A stretch of DNA of 64,000 nucleotides from Apodospora peruviana. Its lineage: Eukaryota; Ascomycota; Sordariomycetes; Sordariales; Lasiosphaeriaceae. A program made the position numbers and the translations under genes. Below are positions 13,280 to 23,421 of the stretch, piece by piece. Each line of letters begins with the position of its first letter. Position 1 is the first letter of the stretch. The stretch is taken from contig JAUEDM010000001.1 of the NCBI GenBank assembly GCA_033439685.1, positions 7,192,001 through 7,256,000 on the forward strand, in the 5' to 3' direction. The notes under the pieces were generated by a model. The model saw nothing but the letters and a program-made list of their open reading frames with translations. It did no database searches and had not been told where the DNA came from.

Positions 13280-14600
13280 ATGGCCAGTTCTTTTATTTGC
13301 ATGATGTTGGGCGTCCAAAAGGAATGGATACCGACATAACCTCCAATGGAGTCTGGGCAAAAAAATGAATACGGGAAAAGGGGGCCGTTAAGGGACTTAC
13401 CTAAGTAGTTCACCCTCAAATGTGATCATAGTCAATTGCATTGCTATTAATTATCTCTGGTATTTGCTTCGCATCTTGGGTTATGTCGTGATCTGAGACT
13501 TTTACTTTCGCAATGTGTATATGTAAATTGGTCGACCTGATTTCATGGATACCCATCCCATCGACGCGATGCAGCGGCTTCTCCGGCGTCTCCGGTTAAA
13601 AGAGAAAAGCGGGTCCTTTGGCCGGAGCGATACCGGGAATGGAGATACAAGAGCCATTACCTACACCCATATACCCCAGTGACGTCTCCGACTTCCGGAC
13701 CCGGCTGATTGGGACTATTCCGCGGGGGAAAAGGGATAAATAAATCTGACGAAAATTTAGACAGAGAGAATGACACTAGGAAAGGAATATAAGTGAGAGT
13801 TTTTTCTCCACTCTCGGTTTGGAGGTTGCCTTTCCGGGCCGCTTTTGCAACATTGAACTGGAAGATCAAACAGTGATAGAGAATAAGTATGGAAGTCTGC
13901 CCAATCAATATACCGGAGCTGTAGCCACGTGGTTCGTGGAGTCTGCCGTCCGTCCTGGAGTTCTGGAGTATAGGGAGCTGAGTAAGAGCCACACCTTGAA
14001 TTGCTACTACCGCCGGCGTGATACCGAGGAAGTTGTGTGAGAGGCCTGAAGTTTATATACTTCTACATTGCATTGTATCACACTGCTGATGCTAAGAGAT
14101 CAGGTAGCTAGGTTGTAGGGGGACCGGTGATCCGGCCGGTCCTCTGCCGTTCTGGACTACACTTGGATGGGATCGAGATCGTGAACTTTTTGGAAAAGAT
14201 AACGGCGAGATCGTGGTCATCGTTAACTATCTTAGGTATAGGCCTGTACTGTAGCTTCTGGCAAGGTTGCTCTGCTTCGCAGTTGATGCTGTAAGGACAA
14301 AGAGGCCCGCGGGATGATCCTGGGAAGTCGTTCGTGGCGTGAGGTGGATTGGTGGGGGGGCGAATGGGTTGTGTTAGTGAGAGAGGCACAAGATGACGAT
14401 ACTGCCCCGCTAAAAAGCCCGCAACATTAACCGTCTCATCCCCAACACAAAAGAAGGCGGGGACCATCCCATTCTCAAACTCATCCACCTACTCTGGCAA
14501 CTTGTCAAAAGCAAACAAAACAACAAAAGCTTTCTATTACACGATACCCTCTTTTCTCCTGAATAGCAAACCGCAACCATAACTCTCTTTAATTCCCACA
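13280..14600. other. Intergenic region between SND1 and transaldolase
   Basis: This 1.3 kb spacer lies between two genes on the same strand. It holds a TTACCTAAGTAG motif at about 13398. Beyond the likely SND1 3' region and the transaldolase promoter I can support nothing; the open frames are short and unrelated to known domains. Confidence 0.45.
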
Positions 14601-16117
14601 ATGACTAGCTCTCTTGATCAGCTCAAGGCCACTGGCACTGTAGGTTCACTTCTCATCCCAAATTACCCCACCAAACCCCTCATGGAGAAAGCTGTCGAAG
14701 CTTTACGATGGCGGATGACGCTTGCTCGGGACAGCGAGGAAGCGGGGCGATGATGACTCTCCTAGTGTTGATGGCATCGCCAATTCTTGTCAAGCTATTG
14801 TTTTGTATACATTGCTGACCGTTAACTCTTCCTAATCCTCAGGTCGTGGTCAGTGACTCTGGTAAGCTCCCAGACAATCCCGCCGCTTGAGCAACGTCGA
14901 GAAAGAAACCTGGCTGATCATTTCTTTTGTGTTGTTTGATAGGTGACTTTGCTTGTCAGTCCACCCGTTCCGTCGAAAACTCGATTCTCCCCCTTCCACA
15001 CCCGACAAATCCCGTTTGCGTGATTAATTGCTCATACTTAACTACATCATACAGCCATTGGCAAGTACAAACCTCAGGATGCAACCACCAACCCGTCCCT
15101 CATCCTCGCCGCGTCCAAGAAGCCCGAATATGGCGCGCTTCTAGATGCTGCGATCGAGAGGGCCAAGGCCGGCCCTGGCACACCCGAGGAGAAGGTCGAC
15201 AATGCTCTTGACTACCTCCTTGTACAGTTCGGCAAGGAGATCCTCAAGATCATCCCTGGCAAGGTCTCGACCGAGGTCGACGCCGCTTTCTCTTTCGATA
15301 CCCAAGCCTCCATTGACAAGGCTCTGCACATCATTGAGGTATGATTCCCCCCCACTTTCTGTATCTTAACAATATCATTCAACTAACCGCTCTTTACTCC
15401 GAAAATATAGCTCTACGAGGCCGAGGGTATCTCTAAGGACCGTATCCTCATCAAGATCGCCTCGACATGGGAGGGTATCAAGGCCGCCGAGGTCCTGCAG
15501 CGGGACCACGGCATCAACTGCAACCTGACCCTCATGTTCTCTCTTCCCCAGGCCATCGCCGCCGCTGAGGCCGGTGCTTTCCTGATCTCCCCCTTCGTCG
15601 GCCGCATCCTCGACTGGTTCAAGGCGTCCACGAAGAAGGACTACTCCAAGGAGGAGGACCCCGGTGTCGCCAGCGTCAAGTCCATCTTCAACTACTACAA
15701 GAAGTTCGGCTACAAGACCATCGTCATGGGCGCCTCTTTCCGCAACATTGGCGAGATTACCGAGCTCGCCGGCTGCGACTACTTGACCATCTCTGTAAGT
15801 GCCACTTTGGGCCTCGCCTGAAGCTTTCTTTTCATCATTGTTCGCCACGCGATCATAACTAATAGTTGCTTTCATCATAGCCTAACCTCCTCGAGGAGCT
15901 CCTCAACTCGGATGCCCCGGTGCCCAAGAAGCTCGATGCCGACGCTGCCAGCGCACTGAACCTTGAGAAGAAGACCTATATCAACAGCGAGCCCACTTTC
16001 CGCTTCGACTTCAACGAGGACCAGATGGCTGTCGAGAAGCTCCGTGAAGGTATCAGCAAGTTTGCCGCCGATGCGGTTACCTTGAAGGAGATCATCAAGA
16101 AGAAGCTCGCGCAGTAG
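14601..16117 (+). CDS. TAL1: Transaldolase
   Basis: Cytosolic enzyme of the non-oxidative pentose phosphate pathway that moves a dihydroxyacetone unit from sedoheptulose 7-phosphate to glyceraldehyde 3-phosphate. The exons are 14601-14639, 14843-14861, 14943-14954, 15055-15338, 15411-15794 and 15881-16117, giving 324 aa, the usual length. Exons 2 and 3 are only 19 and 12 nt; together they encode most of VVVSDSGDFAS, which the family requires here. Signature DATTNPSLI follows in exon 4. The Schiff-base lysine is Lys133 in the signature ILIKIASTWEGI of exon 5. TIVMGASFRN and the C-terminal KKKLAQ are also typical. All junctions use GT...AG and keep frame. The gene is complete; the micro-exon is the only unusual feature. 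Confidence 0.95.
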
Positions 16118-17279
16118 ATTGGAGAAAGAAAATTGGGGTTAGGTGGATAACGAAGTTATATAGAATGGGAACATGACTTGTGTGATCTCGCAAACCCTCT
16201 CTATGTAGGTAATGTTGAGAATGAATGACATTTTTTTCTATCTTGCGTCTGGCTTTTGAAGTAGTCTGCAGAAAATGAGACGCAGAGTATGTATGTTACG
16301 CCGCCAGGTGCTTTACACGGACAACTCATGGCGGTAAGTCGAAAACACGTTGTGTTATCTGTTATTCGGTTTGTAAGTCTAACCATGAGAGGCTTTTACA
16401 AAGGTATTCATGCGGTCCAATCATCTGTTAACATTTCAAGGACACTCTGGCGCATGTTAGTAAGGTATCGTCGATTTAGTTCTGATGGCAATATGTAGAC
16501 AGGACTGTCTGTATCGCTACATTTGCGCAGAAATACCATAAATACCCCCTAATATATTGGAATACGGTAAGGGGTAGATGATGTCCAAACACTGACAGGC
16601 AATTGTTAAACGGTAAGCAGACAGGCAATTGTTAAACGGTAAGCAAGCCCTTTTACATTATGCTCCAGGGCCTTGCTATCATTTGATATAGACGTATCTT
16701 CCTTTGAATAGAGACATGTTTGGATCTAAGCTCGTCATTGTCTTCGCCGGCCGGCCACCGCGCTACCCTCGGTCTTCCGCGCATCGAGTAAGCTAACTCG
16801 TACTATATAGGGGTACATACATCAGTCGGTTCGATATCAAAACTCTGCATACCGGTTAAGCCGCCGGGCAAAAATACAACAGCGTACTACAGGACGCACT
16901 ACGTATCACGACTTGTCGCACAGCCGGGTTACGATGATGTATATACAATCGTCGTAGAAAATACCCCTTTGTATCTCCCGTCTCCTAGGTGTGCCCACGT
17001 GGTTATCTCCTAGGCGTATGCAAAAGACAGATAGACCATCGCTGCTCATATATCTAGTCATGAACATTATTCATCGCCTGTAAGTAGAAAATTATACTAT
17101 CTAGTCCTTTAACTTTCTAGATGGGATGTACCATATAAAAGTACAGCTGAAGTACTTGCTAAATACGCAGAAATAAAGAAGAAACATCAGGTATAATAAA
17201 GAAAGATTAATATACAATGAATAGATGGAAGTTAGTACATGCGATTTACCTGAATAAGAAAAAGAAAGATATCATAACC
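16118..17279. other. Spacer between convergent transaldolase and Ppn2-type genes
   Basis: These 1.16 kb lie between two gene 3' ends, so no promoter is required. The stretch is AT-rich and contains an exact two-copy 26 bp tandem repeat at 16594-16645. I see no credible coding frame or RNA gene. Confidence 0.5.
16594..16645 (+). repeat. Tandem duplication, 2 x 26 bp
   Basis: Two exact adjacent copies of a 26 bp unit begin GACAGGCAATTG and end GGTAAGCA, at 16594-16619 and 16620-16645. The perfect identity points to a recent slippage or repair event. Confidence 0.92.
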
Positions 17280-18985
17280 TCAAGACACCACCTTAACCGT
17301 TTCAACAGAATGGTGCACCACAATCCCACCACCAGGCGCCGACGAGGTCTCAATAACAAGCGCAGTCAACTTCTTCCCCTTACCGGCGCCCGAGTCCAAC
17401 CCAAACGCATATCTTATACCCTTCCCAATCTTTTTAGTTTTCTTCTCCCTAGTCTTGGCAAAATTCGTAATCTCCTCGTCTTGCAACCCATCATCGTCGG
17501 CATCGTCCACAATCGGCGGCTGCTTATCCTTATTCTTGTTGATATCAAGCGGCGGCTGGTTGCCCGGCTTCGCAAAAATATCAACACTCAAATCAACCTG
17601 CAGACCGGCTTTAGCGTCGTGCCCGTAGATAACCACAGAGCGCTCCTGCTCGTGCTTAATGGCGTTCTGAACCCGATTCCACGCGTGGCTCCACGGCTCG
17701 CCGTCACGCGCATCGTTAGGGACCGCAAGATGGTAGTCCTCATTAACATCGGTCTCCTTCGGGGCCTCGGCCCGCAAACGCTCCATCTCGTCCTCGACCA
17801 TCTCGTCCGTGATCCTCACCGCGTCCACCTTTTTCCTCGGCTCCTGCTTTGTCTTCTCCTTGTCTTCGTGCGTCCCCTCCTCTATCCTCTTGTTTTCCTC
17901 TTCGATAATTTTGTTCTCGTTGTCAGCCTTGTCCTTGGCCGCCTTCTCCATCGACTCCTTGACTGTTCTGCGGAAGTTCTCGTCGACGGGGTACTTAAGG
18001 CTGCGCATGTTCATCACGCCCCACGGGTCCTGCTTGTGTATAGGCACCGAAGGTACCAAGCCTCCGTGGGCGACCAAGATGTCGCCTGCGTTCCAAGGCG
18101 CAGGGGAGTTCACTGACCCCGGGATGCGGCCGATGCGCAGGATCACAGGGAGAGCGGACAGCCAAGCTCGTTGGTCCTCGGAAAGGGAGCGTGCGACCTT
18201 GAGGGAATGCTCGACTTCTGCTTCGATCTCGTCCTTTGCGTAGGTGTTGTTGTTGTCGCTGGCGTAGAGGAGGAGGGCTCTATCTTCATGGTTACCGCGG
18301 ACCGCGCTGGCTTCGAGGTCCATTGCAAGCTGGACAACGCCAGGGCTGTCGGGCCCTTTGGTGATGAGGTCGCCTGTGAGGATCAGGTGGTCCCCGTTCT
18401 TGTTATCGAATCCGACCTTTTTCAGGAGCTTCTGTAAAGTGTGTAGCTGCCCGTGGACATCACCGACTATAACCAGCCTCTTGGCTGTGCTCTTGACGGC
18501 GTTGCCCGAGTCGGAGAAGAAGGGGACATGGCGGGCTGGCAGGTCGGCGATGAAGGTTGTCAACTCTTTGAACGATGGTCGAGCGTTGGTCCCGTATGAC
18601 ATCGGTGGCAGGACGATTGGTTTTTGGAAGTAGTCGTTTTCATCTGTGGGGGTAATATGGTTATTCATCTGCGTGATCAGGCAAGAAGAGTTGCATGCAG
18701 AGAAAATATTCCGGAGGACCTACTGTGCGACGTCATTCCGGCCTTTTCGGATGATGGGTCTATTTGATAGTTGAACTGGTCCCGGGCCATATCTTCCATG
18801 GCTGAGAAGCGTGTTGCGCACATGTATAGCGAGAACAGGATGAGCCCGGTGACGATGGCCACCGTGGAGCGGCGGCGACGGCGCAGCAGCCGGCCAAAGA
18901 CGGGTGATATCATCGGGCGGTGGGCGGGCGCTATCCGGGGACCGTCCTTTTTCGACTTCCAATGGTCTCTCGACAACGAAGGCAT
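17280..18985 (-). CDS. PPN2: Membrane-anchored calcineurin-like phosphoesterase, Ppn2-type endopolyphosphatase candidate
   Basis: Metal-dependent phosphoesterase. The nearest family I recognise is yeast Ppn2, a vacuolar zinc-dependent endopolyphosphatase. The exons are 18985-18724 and 18643-17280. The 80 bp intron has donor GTAGGT and acceptor CCCACAG in phase 1, giving 541 aa. A basic cluster RRRRR precedes one transmembrane helix, STVAIVTGLILFSLYMCA, near residues 35-60, so the protein is probably a type II membrane protein with a lumenal catalytic domain. Metal-binding blocks are VGDVHG (Asp149, His151), GDLITKGPDS (Asp179), RGNHED (Asn205, His206), AHGGL (His280) and a late YGHDA. A long, highly charged Lys/Glu insertion separates AHGGL from YGHDA. 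The ATG at 18985 is the first in frame; upstream there is only a GTG. Polyphosphate as substrate is inferred from the family; a protein phosphatase role cannot be excluded. Confidence 0.85.
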
Positions 18986-20051
18986 TCGGGAGGCGGGATC
19001 ACTGGTCCGTGAACAAGGGTGGATTGATTTCGGGTACTTTTGTACCGATCCGCACACTGTTCACCTTGCGGCCAAGGGAGCCTTGCCGTCCTCACAGACT
19101 CCGCGCTCTCTTTCAAGGTTTTGGGTGGACCTTGAGTATCGATAAGGATGGTCGCGTGTCTCACGTTTCTGTGAGAGTCTGATGCCCTTTCAAAAAAAAA
19201 TTAAAATTGAAGAGAGGAATCCCATGGAGATTCTGTATCGCCAATGTTATCGGCCATCTCCCTGTCCAATCCATCCACCCTAAAAGCTTGCCGTAGTTCC
19301 GTTCAGTCGTGCTTCTTTAGGTGCAGGATTGCGCCGAGAGGAATGCCCGCCACACTGAATGCATTGCTTGGCGGAGGCCAGGAGGTTTATCACTGCGCTC
19401 TCGCATTCGTCTGTTGACTGCGCCAATTTGTCTTGGCTTACCGTAAGGGAAGGAGTTCACGTGCTGGGTCTCGGCTTTGGCAGAAGTGGCTTACATGGGG
19501 CGTGGTGGGCGCAATGCGGCATTAAAAGGAGGCTACACGCGTCTTGGACTGACCGGTCATTTGGCAAGGTAAATTGTTTAACGCGTATTAAACCTAAGTC
19601 GGTTCTTTTAATCCGTATTAAAGTCCTGTTCACTGGAGCAATTCAGCTCTTCAATAATCAGGTTATAGCAGATCTGCTCCCCAGATCAATCCCTAGTACA
19701 CCCGTAATGGGTAGGTAGCGATGTATGTCCGTAGCATCTTAGACGACCAGCCAGGTTGATTTGGCCTGCGTCATTGAAAGTCGTTGTTGCTCGCATGTGC
19801 AGCCTGATGCCAACTATCCAATTTATGATTCTTTTGGGCAAGCCAGAGGGACGAGGAATTTAAGAGTCAGTTCCCCCTTCCGAGTCCGGGGGCTCGAGAG
19901 CTCCAAATTATAGTTGCAAAGCGGCAAGAAAAATAGGTAACCAATCCTATTACCACCACCAACATGAAAACCGTAAACGCCTGCTATGCTCTGGCCAAAT
20001 CCATCGTTATGTTGTACAAGGTGTGCGGAATACGTAGAGCTTGATTGCTCA
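18986..20051. other. Spacer upstream of the Ppn2-type gene and downstream of PET191
   Basis: This 1.07 kb region holds the promoter of the minus-strand phosphatase gene and the 3' end of PET191. CGTATTAAA occurs twice, exactly 30 bp apart (19584 and 19614), in an AT-rich patch. No gene is seen. Confidence 0.45.
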
Positions 20052-20552
20052 TCATGACTTTGTCGTCTTGTCGCTCGCGGCGGCAGCAGCAGCAGCAGCA
20101 GCCTGTTCCTTCCGGTACTTCTCGTTCTCAACTTCTCGCCAGTCCTTCGGTGCCTTCTCATTTCCATCCGTCTCGTGACGCCCGCCTGCAAACGCTGACT
20201 TGCCCGCGTATAATTGGTAACCATCACCGGAAGATTCGGTGGCTTGGATCTGGCTGAAGGTTGCGGGCTGGTTTCCACGGAAGCGCTTGCGCATGTCGAG
20301 CATGCCGCGCCGGCAGTCCCCAAAGCCCTTTTTGAGCTGCTGGCACTTTGTCGGGAGCTCATCGGACAGCGGCGGACGCAAGCAATCCGCGGCCGAGTTC
20401 CGGTGAACCATCACGCACTCGGATTCTTGGAGGCATTGCGCCAGGGCGGCTCCTGTAGAGGTGTCGGCAGTTAGCAAGATGTTTTTTCTGGGACACAAGT
20501 AATATGAGCCCGTCGGAAGCAACTCACGAATTTCTTTACATGAGCTAGGCAT
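20052..20552 (-). CDS. PET191: Mitochondrial cytochrome c oxidase assembly factor PET191/COA5
   Basis: Small intermembrane-space protein needed for assembly of respiratory complex IV. The exons are 20552-20528 (25 nt) and 20452-20052. The 75 bp intron has donor GTGAGT, a textbook branch TGCTAAC and acceptor CTACAG; splicing joins MPSSCKEI to RAALAQC, giving 141 aa. The twin CX9C pattern is explicit: Cys5-x9-Cys15 and Cys45-x9-Cys55, with Cys21 and Cys32 between. KCQQLKKGFGDCRRGM and DMRKRFRGNQP are strongly conserved in the family. Residues after about 75 are divergent and end in a polyalanine run coded by a GCA/GCC-type repeat, where length may vary between strains. The unspliced frame would insert an unrelated peptide after CKEI, so the intron is well supported. 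Confidence 0.94.
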   Translation of the reverse strand: MPSSCKEIRELLPTGSYYLCPRKNILLTADTSTGAALAQCLQESECVMVHRNSAADCLRPPLSDELPTKCQQLKKGFGDCRRGMLDMRKRFRGNQPATFSQIQATESSGDGYQLYAGKSAFAGGRHETDGNEKAPKDWREVENEKYRKEQAAAAAAAAASDKTTKS

Positions 20553-21295
20553 TGTGGGTGTTGTTGTCCGTCGTCCGTCGCAATCGTGAATCCTCAAGAA
20601 TTATCTTCGGCCTCGGGGTGCCGGGCAGATTGGCAGAATAGCTAACGTCTGGGGCGCGCACCATGATCCGAGCTAGGGCGGTGGCGTCTCTCCCATTGGC
20701 TCGCAGTGGTATCTTCCCCACGTATCCGTACTTTGCTTCCTATCAGTTGGACCAACCCAGGTACCGTACAACCGTGAAAGAATGGCTCAATGTCCCATGA
20801 ACGAAGCGCAAGTCGCTGTCGTTCAGAGAAAAATATTTATTTTTTTTATTTTAGATATCTCCCTTTTTTTTGTCTAGAGGCCGCTTTATGTGACTTCCAT
20901 GGCCTTTCCGTTAGGACCTACGAGGCTACGACTAACAGCTGACCGCTAAGCTCTAAAAGGCAAGAAAGAAAGACACCAGGAGACCAGACGACCAGGCGAT
21001 CATTTCGGGTTATTAAGGTAAGGTAGTTTCACATGTGAATTGTGACATCACGTTGCCTCCCATTCTGCGTCGCAACCTTCGAACCTTCTTCTCACTCACT
21101 GAATTTGACAATTTTTATCTAACCATTAAATCGGACCGTTCTCGAAGCCTTCTGTACGTTCGAGGAGAACCCTCAACATGTCGCACACCTAAACCTAGGG
21201 CCTCTCCTTTTTTTTTATCTTTTGAAACATCACAACGAACCGCCATCTAAGACCTCACCAATGAGGTGGTAGAGTCAATCGGGAATTTGCCCAAG
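20553..21295. other. Divergent promoter region of PET191 and the steryl ester hydrolase gene
   Basis: The two genes are transcribed away from each other across 743 bp. There is a T-rich tract at about 20838-20873 and a second T run at about 21210-21219. No coding sequence is supported. Confidence 0.45.
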
Positions 21296-23421
21296 ATGCC
21301 CGTCCCGTTTCTCGGGCGCCTCAACATGTGAGAAGGAACAAGCCGCACCCGTAACTGAGATCCTTATCTGATTCCCGGCAGTACCGAATATGTCGCCCTC
21401 GTCGGATCGTTCCTCCTGGTCGGACTTGAGGCTATAATCCGAGTACTTACACTTGCATTACGTGAGGCTTCCCAAAATACAGTCTGATCCGCTTGACTGA
21501 CTTAAGAAAAGCGCCGTCTCTAATCGACGTTTTCTACGCAATATCGAGACGGCTTTTCAATAGACTAAGGTCTCCGGCGCAAAAAAGGGCTGAGGAGAGA
21601 AGGAAATGTTTGTTGCCCCTTGTCCAACTTTTACAAAGCAGAACGAATTTGAGAATTGACCTGCAGAACCAGCCACGTCGGAATCGATCCGCAATGCCTC
21701 CGACTTCGTTGACCTCTGCGCCATGTTTGGGTACACGGCGGAGGAGCACCTAGTGCAGACTAAGGATGGCTATCTCCTCCTGTTGCACCGGCTGGCATGG
21801 AAAAAAGGGGAATATGACACAAGAGTCAACCACGGCCCCAACAGCACCCGGAAGCGCGTGGTATACTTGCATCATGGCTTGCTCATGAACAGCGAAGTGT
21901 GGGTGAGCCTGACGGACGCCCAACGAGCTCTACCTTTTGTTCTGGTGGAACGCGGTTTCGATGTCTGGGTAGGTGCTATGATACCCGTTGGAAATTGAAA
22001 CCAAATACCAATAACTTGCGATATAGCTCGGTAACAATCGCGGCAACAAGTACTCCAAGAAGTCCGTGCATTGCTCGCCAACATCACTCGAGTTCTGGAA
22101 TTTCTCGATCGACGAGTTCGCCTTCCATGACATTCCTGACAGCATCGCCTACGTCCTGGACACGACAGGTCAACCTTCGCTATCGTATATCGGCTTCTCC
22201 CAAGGCACCGCCCAGGCGTTCGCGAGTCTCGCAATTCACCCAAAGCTTAACGACCAGGTCAATGTGTTTATCGCGCTCGCCCCAGCCATGTCGCCAGCCG
22301 GCCTATCTAACGGAATCGTCGACGCGCTGGTCAAGGCGTCGCCTCAGGTGCTTTTTCTGCTGTTTGGGCGACGCTCGATTCTGAGCTCGGCAACCATGTG
22401 GCAGTCCATCCTCTACCCTCCTCTTTTCACCAAGGTAATGGACCTTTCACTGAGTTTTTTGTTTAACTGGAAGACGAAGAACATCAGCACGTCCCAGAAG
22501 CTCGCCGCATATCCGCATCTGTACTCGTTCACGAGCACCAAGTCTGTGGTGCATTGGTTTCAGATCATCCGCACTAAGTCGTTCCAGATGTACGATGATG
22601 ATATGCAGCCTACAATGCTGTTGTCGGCAAGTAGCAAGTACACCAAGGTCGCCAAGTATCCCACCCGCAATATCAAAACGCCCATCGTATTGGTGTATGG
22701 GGGTAGCGACTCGCTGGTGGATATCAAGGTCATGCTGAGGGAGCTGCCCAGCCAGACGGTGGCTATCGAGATCCCACATTACGAGCATCTCGATTTTCTG
22801 TGGGCGCGGGATGTCGATACGCAGGTCTTTCCGCATGTCTTTGATGCTCTAGAGAGCTTCACCGGGGCGGAACATACCTCTGAGCAGTACGAGCGGTATC
22901 GCAGCGCAAGACATTCGAGTCTCAGTAGCTCCAAACGGCACACCCTTCGGAATAGTGATGTTGCGGCAGACAGTGACGTGAGCACCGCGGTTGCTGGGAG
23001 TGTGGTCGAGGAGGCAGGAGCGGAGTCGGGTGATCAGCAGGAGGCTCCGAGTCAGAAGCTGCTTGAGGCACCGCCAGCGCCCGAAGCCAACGGATTGATG
23101 CCCAGTGCCATGACCCGACAGCCACAGCAGATCCAGGAGATCGCGAGGAATCGTGGAATCAAAACAGCCATTCCGGAGCAGGATGAGTACGACCTCCGGA
23201 CGCCGTCACCTGGCAGCAGCAGGCGAGATGTCGGGTTCGAGGAGGCTTTGGTACGAAGCCCCGACCGGACGACTGGCAACTCCTCGCCAGTTTCGGTGAA
23301 GTCGGCAAGGCGGAGGGGCACCGGCAGTAGCCAGATGAGCCTCGACTCCATGAAAGCGGGCCGGGGGATCAGTCTCGGTGCTAGTAGGTTTCCCGATCCC
23401 GATCCCGATCCTGACCCTTAG
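21296..23421 (+). CDS. TGL1: Steryl ester hydrolase / acid lipase family, TGL1 type
   Basis: Alpha/beta hydrolase predicted to cleave sterol esters at lipid droplets. The exons are 21296-21327, 21382-21461, 21512-21607, 21673-21968 and 22027-23421, giving 632 aa. An N-terminal hydrophobic hairpin (EYVALVGSFLLVGLEAII, about residues 13-30) matches the membrane anchor of fungal Tgl1. FGYTAEEHLVQTKDGYLL opens the catalytic domain. The nucleophile is Ser226 in GFSQG, with likely Asp396 (VYGGSDSL) and His422 (YEHLDF). The last 180 residues are low complexity, ending in a PDPDPDPDP repeat. Exons 1-3 were assigned from splice signals and the expected family N-terminus. The acceptor of intron 3 (AACCAG, exon 4 from 21673) was chosen because the neighbouring CAG would create a stop. 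Identity is firm; the substrate is inferred. Confidence 0.88.
23395..23418 (+). repeat. Coding (GATCCC)n-type repeat at the C-terminus of the TGL1-type gene
   Basis: About four hexamers of GATCCC/GATCCT encode alternating Asp-Pro directly before the stop codon. They look like slippage-prone extension of a disordered tail. Confidence 0.75.

Noticed and set aside
17217..18116. 299-codon plus-strand open frame opposite the Ppn2-type gene
   Set aside because: The minus strand carries clear metal-binding motifs and splice sites; the plus frame is a repetitive Leu/Val/Arg shadow.
18986..19057. GTG-initiated extension of the Ppn2-type protein
   Set aside because: Nuclear genes rarely start at GTG; the first in-frame ATG at 18985 already leaves a normal N-terminus before the membrane helix.
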